Source of the DNA: CAZONU01 sp965370045
GTDB lineage: Bacteria > Planctomycetota > SZUA-567 > JAKLDR01
DNA length: 15,368 bases
Assembly (NCBI GenBank): GCA_965370045.1
Contig: CBDUSI010000107.1
Location: forward strand, 1 to 15,368
Direction: 5' to 3'
This document shows, piece after piece, positions 8,764 through 15,368 of the stretch; position 1 is the first letter of the stretch, and each line of letters begins with the position of its first letter. Under the pieces are notes generated by a model. The model made no database searches and had not been told where the DNA came from. It saw only the letters and a list, made by a program, of their open reading frames with translations. The translations under genes and the position numbers were made by a program.

Positions 8764-8818
8764 GGGTTTCCCGAAGTCCCTTCTTGAAGAACGGCCCCCA
8801 TGTGAGCAGCGCCCACAT
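8738..8818 (-). CDS. Possible 26-aa micro-ORF overlapping the fdhE start
   Basis: An ATG at 8818 opens a 26-codon frame that begins MWALLTWGPFFKKGLRE and stops at TAA 8740-8738, inside the first codons of fdhE in another frame. The start is hydrophobic and aromatic, then basic, as in tiny membrane peptides, but the ATG lies within the hairpin stem at 8791-8827 and no clear Shine-Dalgarno is visible. It could be a translated leader controlling fdhE, or chance. Treat as speculative. Confidence 0.15.
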   Translation of the reverse strand: MWALLTWGPFFKKGLRETHDIDRRSL

Positions 8819-8827
8819 GAGGGCCGT
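8791..8827 (-). promoter_or_regulatory. Strong RNA hairpin between nrfD and fdhE
   Basis: Arms 8791-8804 and 8814-8827 pair over 14 bp around a 9-nt loop. On the minus-strand RNA every position pairs, with one G.U; on the plus strand that position is a C.A mismatch, so the fold is best in the direction of transcription. No U-tract follows, so it is not a classical terminator. A role in mRNA processing, in stabilising the upstream fdh transcript, or in tuning fdhE translation would fit. Confidence 0.6.
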
Positions 8828-8835
8828 GTGAAGTG

Positions 8836-8850
8836 CCGGGTACTACCCGG
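8836..8850 (-). promoter_or_regulatory. Small palindromic hairpin downstream of nrfD
   Basis: CCGGGTA-C-TACCCGG is a perfect 7-bp inverted repeat around a single base, folding as a 6-bp stem with a 3-nt loop. It sits just 5' (in RNA) of the larger hairpin and 19 bp after the nrfD stop, giving two tandem structures in the 106-bp gap. Confidence 0.45.
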
Positions 8851-8869
8851 TCCCGCACTCTGCCTCCTG

Positions 8870-9775
8870 CTAGGCCGGCAGCTGCCCGGCCACCAGGATC
8901 ACGTACCTCAGGCAGAAGCCGCCGAAGAGAACCAGCGCGGCGACCACCACGGAACTCTGGGGCTTGCGGAGCTTGCCCTTGAATCCGTAGAGCAGCGGAA
9001 CGATCAGCCCCAGGCCGATTACCGCGATCCACCAGATGGGCCCGAAGGCCCCGCCGACCACCGCTCCCAACGGAGCCTTGGCGATCAGCAGCGCGACCAT
9101 GAAGAGCACCACGGCCACGAGTTGGAAGACAATCAGCCGGCTGTTGAGCTTCTCCAGCTGGGGGATGTAGGAGCTCTCCTGCTCCACCACCCCCAGGGAC
9201 CTCAGCACCGCCAGCACCAGGATCACCGCGGCGACCCCGGTGACCATCGCCGAAGCCACGAAGGCGATCGGCAGCATGAAGGTGTTCCACACGGTGTTGA
9301 CCGAAGCCGCGAGCAGCACGCCGGTGTAAACCATGACCATCAGCGCGAAGGGCACGCCGGCCAGCCCCACCAGCTTCTTGACGGTGGCGCCCCAGGGGAA
9401 GGGGTAGGCGATCAGCGAGGCGCCTATGTAGCACAGGGAGACGATCACGAAGAGGCTCAGCACCCAGGTGCCCCAGGACATGACCGATGCCACGTTGAAC
9501 ATGACATAGGGAGAACTCAACCCCACGTAGCCGTCTCCCGACCGGCTCATCATCATTCCCCAGAAGCGCAGCGGCTGGCCGAGGTCCACTACCAGCAGCA
9601 GAACCCCGATGATCGCAGGCCAGGGAGCGACGAAGGCCGCGGTGGTGCTGACCGTGCGGTACTTCCTGCCGCCGGCAAAGTCAACGGCCACCGCCAGCAG
9701 GAAGGCTCCCGCGCCCAGCGCGGCGAGGAACAGATCCAGAGCGACGGGCAGGCCCCAGTTCAGCTCATGTTCCAT
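8870..9775 (-). CDS. nrfD: NrfD/PsrC-type membrane anchor subunit of formate dehydrogenase
   Basis: A 301-aa polytopic membrane protein with about eight hydrophobic helices (approximately residues 10-32, 43-65, 100-125, 137-158, 166-195, 213-233, 244-263, 275-297). The sequence is of the NrfD/PsrC type: no haem ligands are evident, and it should connect the iron-sulfur subunit to the quinone pool. This differs from E. coli FdnI, which is a cytochrome b. The ATG start at 9775 has GGAGGG upstream and lies 2 bp after the stop of the iron-sulfur subunit gene, so the subunits are cotranslated. It is the third structural subunit of the formate dehydrogenase complex. An alternative reading is a generic polysulfide-reductase-like anchor, but gene order supports FDH. 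Confidence 0.9.
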   Translation of the reverse strand: MEHELNWGLPVALDLFLAALGAGAFLLAVAVDFAGGRKYRTVSTTAAFVAPWPAIIGVLLLVVDLGQPLRFWGMMMSRSGDGYVGLSSPYVMFNVASVMSWGTWVLSLFVIVSLCYIGASLIAYPFPWGATVKKLVGLAGVPFALMVMVYTGVLLAASVNTVWNTFMLPIAFVASAMVTGVAAVILVLAVLRSLGVVEQESSYIPQLEKLNSRLIVFQLVAVVLFMVALLIAKAPLGAVVGGAFGPIWWIAVIGLGLIVPLLYGFKGKLRKPQSSVVVAALVLFGGFCLRYVILVAGQLPA

Positions 9776-9777
9776 CT

Positions 9778-10572
9778 CTATTTCCCTCCCGCATCAACAG
9801 CCGCGGTCTTGTCTTTCTTGAAGAAGGCCCATATCCCGGCGAAGAGCAGGAACCCGGGTATCAGGCCCAGCAGCCACCGGAAGAATATCTTGTCGGTGGG
9901 CTGCTTGGGATCCTTGGGCAGATTGAAGAGTTCGGGGTCGTTCTCGGGCAGGAGGTAGAGCACTCCCAGCCCGCCGAGCTCTTTCTCCCCGTAGATGTAG
10001 GGGTCGCTCTTGGGGTACTGCTTCTTGAGGTCCACGACGCGCTTCTTGGCCTTGCTGAGCATCGCCTTGCGATCACCGAACACCACCGCGCCCGTGGGAC
10101 AGGCCGTGGCGCAGGCCGGCTGCAGGCCGTTGAGCACCCGGTCCAGGCACATCCAGCATTTCCGGGCGGTGCCGGTCTTGTGGTCGGCTTTGGGGGTCTG
10201 GAAGGGGCAAACCTCCACGCAGTACTTGCAGCCCGCGCAGACCGCCTGGTTGATGTAGACGATGCCGTTGTCCAGCTTGGTAAGCGCCCCGGTCGGGCAG
10301 GCCTTCACGCAGGCCGGGTCCGCGCAGTGCAGGCACTGCTGCTTGCGGAAGAGCCACTGGGGGTCGCCGTCGAACTCCGTCCGGCTCTTGGCCGGCTCGA
10401 TGAAGTTGACCAGAGTCCAAGTGGTCCCCGAGAGCTTCGGGGGGTTCTGGTAGGTCCCGGAGAACTTAGTCTTGGTGGCGGGCAGCTGGTTCCACTGCTT
10501 GCAGGCCACCTGACAGCCCCGGCATCCCATGCACTTGGAGACGTCAATGAGCATTCCTACTTGCGAAGCCAT
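9778..10572 (-). CDS. fdhB: Formate dehydrogenase iron-sulfur (beta) subunit
   Basis: A 264-aa electron-transfer subunit of the FdnH/DmsB family with four [4Fe-4S] cysteine sets: Cys14/17/20/24 (CMGCRGCQVAC), Cys80/83/88/92 (CLHCADPACVKAC), Cys112/115/118/122 (CAGCKYCVEVC) and Cys139/142/154/158 (CWMC...CATAC). A single C-terminal hydrophobic helix at about 233-256 (WLLGLIPGFLLFAGIWAFF) anchors it to the membrane, as in FdnH. It has no signal peptide of its own and should be exported as a complex with the Tat-bearing large subunit. The ATG at 10572 follows GGAGGTGA, a near-perfect ribosome site located in the last codons of fdhA, and only 1 bp separates the genes. Confidence 0.95.
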   Translation of the reverse strand: MASQVGMLIDVSKCMGCRGCQVACKQWNQLPATKTKFSGTYQNPPKLSGTTWTLVNFIEPAKSRTEFDGDPQWLFRKQQCLHCADPACVKACPTGALTKLDNGIVYINQAVCAGCKYCVEVCPFQTPKADHKTGTARKCWMCLDRVLNGLQPACATACPTGAVVFGDRKAMLSKAKKRVVDLKKQYPKSDPYIYGEKELGGLGVLYLLPENDPELFNLPKDPKQPTDKIFFRWLLGLIPGFLLFAGIWAFFKKDKTAAVDAGGK

Positions 10573-10573
10573 C

Positions 10574-13500
10574 TCACTTCACCTCCCGGCCGAGGCCTTT
10601 TCGGGCGTCCGGGTTCGCCTTGTCGAACTGTTCGTTATCCGGGGCGCGTTCCACGTCACAGAGGAACGCCTTGTACTCCGGAATCATGGTGTTGGCGTCC
10701 CCCACGTGGGGCGTCAGCGCGTTGGCGCTGCAGCCCTTGGAGAGGCCCTCGTAGCCCCAGTGCCAGGGTATGCCCACCTGGTCCACGGTCTTGCCGTTCA
10801 TCTTGAAGGGCCGGAAGCGATAGGTTACCGCCGCGTAACCGCCCAGCAGACTCCGGGCGGTCTTGACTATCACCCGGTCGCCGTTCTTTATGCCCTTCCT
10901 CTCGGCCAACTCCGGGCTCATCTCCACGAAGACCTCGGGCATGAGCTCGGCCAGCCAGGGCAGGCTGCGGGTCATGGCCCCGGCCTGCCAGTGCTCGGTC
11001 ACGCGGTAGGTGGTGGCAACTATCTTGTAGTTCTTCTTGTTGGGCCCGGTCGCGATCTTGTTCATCTCCGGGTTGGTCTCGTGCCACAGCTTGATGGCCG
11101 GGTTGACCATGGTGCCGTGCAGGGGGTTCTTGTCCAGCGGGCTCTCCACCGGCTCATAGTGCTCCGGGAAGGGCCCGTCGGCGCGCCCCATGCCGAAGAT
11201 GCGGGCGTGGCCTTCTGGCTTCATGATGAAGGGGTACTTGGCATCGTCCCGCTCACTGCCATCTGGATTCTTGAGCGGGAACCAGCCGCCGTCGGGCACG
11301 TCGCCGACCCATCTCTTCACCTTCGAGTCGTACTTGCCGTCCACCTCCTTGCCCTTGAAGGTGATGACCGGGTGCTCCTTGTCCCAGGGCACGCCGGTGG
11401 GGTCAACCGATGCACGGTTGTAGATGATGCGCCGGTTGACCGGCCAGCACCAGGACCACTCGGGATAGAGCCCGATGTTGCTGGTGTCGATGCCGTTGCG
11501 GCGCGCGGCCATGTTGCCCTTCTCGGTGTAGGACGCACAGTACAGCCAGTTGCCGGAGGAAGTCGAACCGTCAGTCTGGAGGAAGCCAAAGCTGGGGACC
11601 AGTTGGCCCTTCTTGAAGTTCTTGCCCTTGATGGTGACGTCCCTCGTGAAGTAGCCGTTGTACTCCTTGGCCACCGCGTGGGGGTCGGGCTCCTCGTCCG
11701 GGCCGTAGTCCCAAGCCATGTCCAGGATGGCTCCGGCGACGGGGCCGCCCTGGTTCTTGTAGCGCTTGCGGATGGCCTTGAAGAGCTGGTCCAGCATCCA
11801 GAGGTCGCTCTTGGCCTCCCCCGGCGGATGCACCGCCTGGTAACGCCACTGCGACCAGCGGCCGGAGTTGATGATGCTGCCTTCCTTCTCCACCGAGCCG
11901 GCCGCCGGAAGCATGAATACTTCCGTCTTGATCTTCGAGGGGTCCACGTACTTGTCGCAGTTGTTCTCCGTGGGGCGCTTCCAGAAATTGGCCGTCTCGG
12001 TGTCCCAGAGGTCGACACACACCAGCCAGTCCAGGTTCTCAAGCGCCTGGCGCTCCTTCTGGCAGTTGGGGCCGGCAACAGCCGGGTTCTGACCCAGGCA
12101 GAACATGCCCTTGAAGACATTCTGGTACATGTCCTCGAAGAGCGAGATGTGCGAGTAGTTCTTGCCCGGCTCACGCTTGGGCAGGTAGCCAAAGGCGAAG
12201 TCGTTCTTCTCCGTGGCCTTGTCCCCGTACCAGGCCTTGAGCAGGCTGACCAGGTACTTGCGGGCGTTTGACCACCAGTCGGCGCTCTTCTTGTCCTTGT
12301 TCTTGCCCTCGTAGTAGCGCGTGGCGTACTTCTCGACGGAGACGTCGTCCTCGTCGGGGGTCTTGAGGTAGCCGGGCAGGATGTGGAACAGCAGGGCCAT
12401 GTCCGTGGAGCCCTGTACGTTGCTCTCGCCACGCAGGGCGTTGATCCCGCCGCCGGCCACGCCCATGTTCGCCAGCAACAGCTGGAGGATGGCGTAGGAC
12501 CGGATGTTCTGGGTGCCGTGGGTGTGCTGGGTGGTGCCCATGGCGTACATGATCGTGCCAGCCTGGCCCTTGGCGCCGGACTCGGCGAAGGTCGAGTACA
12601 CCTCCTCCAGCTTCTTCACGGGGGTGCCAGTAATATTGCTGACCGTGTCCTTGTCGTAACGGGAAACGTGCTTCTTGAGCAACTGGAAGACGCAGTTGGG
12701 GTCCTTGAGCGTCTTGTCCTTCTTGGGGATGCCCTTGCCGTCGAACTGGTACTTCCAGGTGTCCTTGTTGTACTTGCGCTTCTTGGGGTCGTAGCCGCTG
12801 AAAACCCCGTCGAGATCGGCAGGCAGCTTGAAGCCCGGATCGATCAGGAAGGAGGCGTTGGTGTATTCGGCGATGTACTCGAGGTTGTAGTTCTTGGGGT
12901 TGTTATCGATGTCGTCGAGCACGTGCTTGATCATGCCGTCGATGAAGGCGATGTCGGTCCCCGAGCGCAGCGGGGCGTAGACGTGCGCTTTGGAGGAGGT
13001 CCTCGTGAAGCGCGGGTCAACGCTGATCAGCTTGGCCCCGTTCTCAATGGCCTTGGTCACCCACTTGAAGGAGATGGGATGGTTCTCGGCGGCGTTGCTG
13101 CCGATGATCAGGATCCGGTCCGCGTTACGAAGGTCGATCCAATGGTTGGTCATTGCACCCCGCCCGAACGTTTCGGCCAAACTGGCCACTGTTGCGGAGT
13201 GTCATATTCGGGCCTGATGTTCTATGTACACCAGCCCCAGCGCGCGCATCAGCTTGCTGTAAACGTAGCACTCCTCGGTGTCCAGCGACGCGCCGCCCAG
13301 GGCCGCTATGTTGTCGATGCGGTTGAGGGGCGGGCTCTTGCCCGGGTTCTTCTTGGCGGTCTCGGCCAGGCCCTCGTCGCGAGTTTCCTTGACCAGCTGG
13401 GAAATCCTGTTAATCGTCCAGTTCCAGGACTTCTCCTCCCAGTGGTCGCTGCCCGGCGCGCGGTACTTGATGGTCTTGAGCCGCCGCGGGTTGTTGGCCA

Positions 13501-13777
13501 CCTGGTAGAGGGCGCTGCCCTTGCTGCACAGCGAACCCTCGTTGATGGGGTGGTCAGGATCGCCCTCGGTGTTGATGACCTTGCCGCCGCGCGCGGAGAC
13601 GATCAGACCGCAACCGCAGCCGCAGTAGGGACAGATGGTCGTGGTCTGCTTAGCGTACTGGATGCGCAGCCGCGTGTCATCCGCCCTGGCTCGGAACAGC
13701 TTGCCGAACAGGCCGCTGTACCCGGCGCAGGCCGTCACCCCCGTGACTTTCAGAAAGTCTCTTCTCGTCACGTCCAT
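10574..13777 (-). CDS. fdhA: Selenocysteine formate dehydrogenase large subunit (FdnG-like)
   Basis: This is the molybdopterin (Mo/W-bisMGD) catalytic subunit oxidising formate to CO2. It is one 1067-aa gene interrupted by an in-frame TGA that encodes Sec192 (13204-13202); the 3' part continues in the same frame. Around it the protein reads EHQARI-U-HSATVASLAETFGRGAMTNHW, matching E. coli FdnG around its Sec196. The N-terminus has a twin-arginine signal (MDVTRRDFLKV, cleavage likely after RARA at 32), so the enzyme faces the outside of the membrane. A [4Fe-4S] set lies at Cys49/52/56/84. The C-terminal domain (VGIPWHWGYEG, LTPHVGDANTMIPEYKAFL) is the cofactor-binding end of FdnG-type enzymes. 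ATG 13777 is preferred over an upstream GTG (13816) because it puts the Tat motif at the N-terminus and has GAGG 6 nt upstream. A caller that treats TGA as stop would split it in two. Confidence 0.97.
13164..13204 (-). promoter_or_regulatory. Bacterial SECIS-like element after the fdhA UGA
   Basis: Counting the U of UGA as 1, nucleotides 18-21 (GGCC) pair with 27-30 (GGCC) around loop AGUUU at 22-26. Below, AAC (12-14) pairs with GUU (36-38) and CCG (8-10) with CGG (39-41), separated by an internal loop. This is the position of the SelB-binding hairpin in E. coli fdnG and fdhF, whose loops are AGUCU and GGUCU; the G and U important for SelB binding are kept. Confidence 0.8.
13202..13204 (-). 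other. Selenocysteine codon (in-frame TGA) of fdhA
   Basis: The minus strand reads TGA here, with the FdhA frame open on both sides (upstream to 13816, downstream to 10574). Flanking residues HQARI and HSATVASL are those around the active-site Sec of FdnG-type formate dehydrogenases. The tRNA-Sec, SelA and SelB genes in the same cluster make decoding as Sec the expected outcome. Confidence 0.97.
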
Positions 13778-13846
13778 TGTCAGCCTCGCTCTCCTTTCAC
13801 CGCCCTCAGAAAGCACCCCGGAGTCCCTTGTGGGCTCCTCCGCCGT

Positions 13847-14710
13847 TTAGAAAAGTTCCACTCCCAAGTCCTGAATCTGCTTGTAGCTGAACACCGGACC
13901 GTCCTTGCAGACGTAATCCTTGCCCACATTGCACCGGCCGCACTTGCCGATCCCGCAACTCATCCGGCGCTCCAAAGACGTGATGATGTTCTCTGGCTTG
14001 AAACCCAATTTCATCAGCGGCACCATGGTGAACTTGAGCATGATCGGCGGCCCGCAGACCAGGGCCACCGCGTTCTCCGAGCTGGGCGCGACCTCCTGGA
14101 GCACCGTGGGCACGAAGCCCTCCCGGCCCTTCCAGGTGTCATTGCCCTTGTCCACGGTGACGTACAGGTCGATTCCGTCTTGCTTCTCCCAGGCTTCGAG
14201 CTCCGACTTGTACAGAAGCTCGCCCGGGCTGCGCGCTCCGTAAATCACGGTGAGGTTCTTGAACCGAGACCGGTTCTTGTCCTTGAGCATGTACTTTATG
14301 GTCGCCCTCAAAGTCGTGAAAGCGAACCCGCCGCTGACGATGAGGACGTTCTTGCCCTCCATCTCCTTGAGGGGGTAGGCGGTCCCGTAAGGCCCACGGA
14401 CCCCGATCCGTGCGCCGATCTCCAGACTGTGCAGCGCAGAGGTCACGACGCCTGTCGGGTAACGCTTTACCGTGAACTCCAGATGCCCGTTGTCCCCAGG
14501 GCAAGAGGCGATACCGATGGGGCTCTCGCCCGCGCCGGGGACGGAAAGCATGGCAAACTGCCCGCACTCATACTTGAAGTTCTTGGCGTCTTCTTCGTTA
14601 CAAAACGCCAGATCAAAGGTCTTAAGATCCTTGGCCTCGTTCTCAATAGTAACCGCCCGGACAGTGACCGGAATGGGAAGGTAGGGATTTTGTGCTACGT
14701 CTGAACTCAC
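13847..14710 (-). CDS. FAD/NAD(P)-binding oxidoreductase with C-terminal [2Fe-2S] (HydG/PyrK-like)
   Basis: A ferredoxin-NADP reductase-fold flavoprotein of 287 aa from the chosen GTG. It has an FAD-binding half (GQFAMLSV, SPIGIASCPG, KRYPTGVVTSAL, GARIGVRGPYG), a nucleotide-binding half (VLIVSGGFAFTTLRA, IYGARSPGELLY, ALVCGPPIMLKF) and a C-terminal cluster motif SCGIGKCGRC...YVC, with Cys252/257/260/268 in a CX4CX2CX7C pattern as in PyrK and sulfhydrogenase gamma subunits. The family links NAD(P)H to Fe-S partners. The frame is open back to 14806, but that extension lies across the promoter at 14785-14757; GTG 14710 with GAGG 8 nt upstream begins just before the conserved NPYLPIPV. It is the first gene of the operon, 69 bp before fdhA. 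It has no export signal, so it is cytoplasmic, which is odd next to an exported formate dehydrogenase. Exact partner unknown. Confidence 0.85.
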   Translation of the reverse strand: MSSDVAQNPYLPIPVTVRAVTIENEAKDLKTFDLAFCNEEDAKNFKYECGQFAMLSVPGAGESPIGIASCPGDNGHLEFTVKRYPTGVVTSALHSLEIGARIGVRGPYGTAYPLKEMEGKNVLIVSGGFAFTTLRATIKYMLKDKNRSRFKNLTVIYGARSPGELLYKSELEAWEKQDGIDLYVTVDKGNDTWKGREGFVPTVLQEVAPSSENAVALVCGPPIMLKFTMVPLMKLGFKPENIITSLERRMSCGIGKCGRCNVGKDYVCKDGPVFSYKQIQDLGVELF

Positions 14711-14746
14711 CCGGTAGGCCTCTGCCCTGATGGCGCACTGCCACGC

Positions 14747-14814
14747 TTGCACACTTGATATAGCATGGCGCAATGGTTCTGTCAAGTTTCTTTCGCACAG
14801 TCGCATGTGTGCAA
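14747..14814. promoter_or_regulatory. Inverted TTGCACAC / GTGTGCAA pair bracketing the promoter
   Basis: TTGCACAC at 14747-14754 and its exact reverse complement GTGTGCAA at 14807-14814 sit on either side of the -10/-35 pair, with centres 60 bp apart. A related CGCACA lies between them at 14794-14799. The spacing would suit two operator half-sites bound across the promoter, but 8-bp matches can occur by chance and no regulator is encoded nearby. Confidence 0.35.
14757..14785 (-). promoter_or_regulatory. Sigma70-type promoter of the fdh operon
   Basis: On the minus strand, TTGACA (14785-14780, full consensus) is followed by exactly 17 bp and TATATC (14762-14757, four of six). Transcription would start near 14750, giving a leader of about 40 nt before the GTG at 14710. 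This is the best promoter seen in the window and the only strong one for the whole minus-strand gene run. Confidence 0.75.
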
Positions 14815-15146
14815 CTCATCGCCGAAACAAATCTGCCCCGCTGAACACAAACCGCTCATGTTCAACAAGATGGGACAGAGATGACTATCGTGTTAAGTGT
14901 GTTGGGATGCAGACGTATTAGGTTAGAACTGATTGCTCCGTGTTTGATGGCCAAGTCTTGGCTCAATCCCGACTCTCCTGCGCGGGCCTGTTCGCTATGC
15001 CTGCATAGCGGAGGAAAAGTTTGTCCGGACCGCCTTGTCATTCGAAGGGCGCGGTGTTACATGCAATCCAGCTGGCGCCGGACAGTGGACAGGTGTCGGG
15101 ACACGACGTTTCGCCAGTCCTCGCTGCTTGAAGGTTAACTGGGCCA
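14815..15146. other. Non-coding upstream region, no recognised gene
   Basis: About 330 bp without a convincing gene. An 85-codon plus-strand frame at 14881-15138 is rich in Cys, Arg and Ser, has no recognisable motif and looks like chance. The region contains a perfect 8-bp palindrome, CGCTATGC-CT-GCATAGCG at 14993-15010, followed by GGAGGAAAAG, which resembles a ribosome site but leads into no credible gene. The palindrome could be an operator or a small hairpin. Confidence 0.4.
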
Positions 15147-15332
15147 ATGGCTATAGTCATCGCTCCCCGGTCGCCGTTCTCCTACTGCCTGAACCCGAAG
15201 TGTCCGGACCACGAAGTTCTAGGCAAAGACAACCTCGCCAAGTTCGGGCCCGGAGGCGCCAGCAACCAGGTGCCCATACTGAAATGCAGGACCTGTGGTT
15301 CGAGGTTCTCAATACGTGGCGCGGGGCTTTGA
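15147..15332 (+). pseudogene. Zinc-ribbon protein fragment, transposase N-terminus-like
   Basis: This 61-aa frame has two cysteine pairs, Cys14/Cys19 (YCLNPKC) and Cys47/Cys50 (KCRTCGSRFS), separated by a glycine-rich loop. The pattern C-x4-C ... ILKCRTCGxRFS is that of N-terminal zinc ribbons in IS1-like and related transposases, which normally continue into a catalytic domain. Here a TGA comes just after RFSIRGAGL and no continuation is visible in the remaining 36 bp. It is on the plus strand, divergent from the fdh operon, with only a weak ribosome site (AAGG). Either a truncated transposase, cut by whatever begins at the GGGGACCA repeats, or a small stand-alone zinc-ribbon protein. Confidence 0.45.
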
Positions 15333-15335
15333 AAA

Positions 15336-15367
15336 GGGGACCAGTAGGGGCGCGTAAATGGGGACCA
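15336..15367. repeat. GGGGACCA direct repeats at the right edge
   Basis: GGGGACCA occurs at 15336-15343 (in AAAAGGGGACCAGT) and again at 15360-15367 (in AAATGGGGACCAC), 24 bp apart. Short spaced direct repeats like these are found at the ends of some insertion sequences (for example IS21-type multiple terminal repeats). The window stops here, so an element beginning at this point is only suspected. Confidence 0.35.
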
Positions 15368-15368
15368 C

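Noticed and set aside
10529..12271. A 580-codon plus-strand frame over the 3' half of fdhA.
   Set aside because: Antisense shadow of fdhA with low-complexity Val/Leu/Gly/His-rich translation and no motif.
13202..13204. The TGA in fdhA as a true nonsense mutation making two pseudogene halves.
   Set aside because: It is exactly at the active-site Sec position of FdnG-type enzymes, followed by a SECIS-like hairpin, with selC-selA-selB in the same cluster.
13778..13816. Upstream GTG start (13816) of fdhA.
   Set aside because: It would bury the twin-arginine signal 13 residues in; ATG 13777 gives a standard Tat leader and puts Sec at 192, close to 196 in E. coli FdnG.
12383..14704. A 773-codon open frame on the plus strand, antisense to fdhA and the flavoprotein gene.
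   Set aside because: It is the mirror of strongly conserved genes in GC-rich DNA, where the third-position bias leaves antisense frames open. The translation has no recognisable domain.
14711..14806. N-terminal extension of the flavoprotein to an upstream start at 14806.
   Set aside because: It would begin upstream of a near-consensus promoter (14785-14757), is not family-like, and the GTG at 14710 with an upstream GAGG fits better.
14881..15138. 85-codon plus-strand frame upstream of the zinc-ribbon gene.
   Set aside because: No motif, odd composition, no ribosome site at its ATG; probably chance.

Overview
The window is a high-GC (by eye roughly 60-65% G+C) bacterial segment. Its core is one collinear minus-strand gene run about 14 kb long. 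It looks like an uncultured anaerobe with formate metabolism and selenocysteine (Sec) decoding. Phylum cannot be fixed from the sequence; deep anaerobic Actinobacteria, Chloroflexi or Desulfobacterota-like lineages are all possible. GTG and TTG starts are frequent (selB, prenyl synthase, both radical-SAM genes, the flavoprotein).

Reading in the direction of transcription (right to left): a good sigma70-type promoter at about 14785-14757; a ferredoxin-reductase-like flavoprotein with a C-terminal [2Fe-2S] motif (14710-13847); a Tat-exported selenocysteine formate dehydrogenase large subunit read through an in-frame TGA (13777-10574, Sec at 13204-13202, followed by a SECIS-like hairpin); its four-cluster iron-sulfur subunit (10572-9778); an NrfD-type membrane anchor (9775-8870); a 106-bp gap holding two RNA hairpins; the FDH accessory protein FdhE (8763-7891); then three tightly coupled genes: a long-chain polyprenyl diphosphate synthase (7884-6895), a SPASM-like radical SAM protein (6894-5965) and a B12-binding-type radical SAM protein (5972-4242). 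After a 257-bp spacer come tRNA-Sec (selC, 3984-3890), selA (3844-2435) and selB (2431-494).

The logic is clear for most of it. The formate dehydrogenase needs Sec; the tRNA, the Ser-to-Sec converting enzyme SelA and the elongation factor SelB lie directly downstream. Only selD (selenophosphate synthetase) is missing and must be elsewhere. FdhE matures the enzyme, and FdhA/FdhB/NrfD should pass electrons from formate outside the membrane to the quinone pool. The prenyl synthase plus two radical SAM enzymes is the least explained part: it looks like an isoprenoid (lipid, quinone or tail) modification module sitting inside the formate/selenium cluster, and is the best candidate for a new system here.

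The edges look mobile or decayed. The left edge (1-450) holds a palindromic MITE-like element built from CACCAAGACAC-type arms, the end of a second copy at base 1, and a gene fragment between them. The right edge (14807-15368) holds a short zinc-ribbon protein resembling a transposase N-terminus that stops abruptly, then two GGGGACCA direct repeats. No CRISPR array, rRNA or other tRNA was seen.
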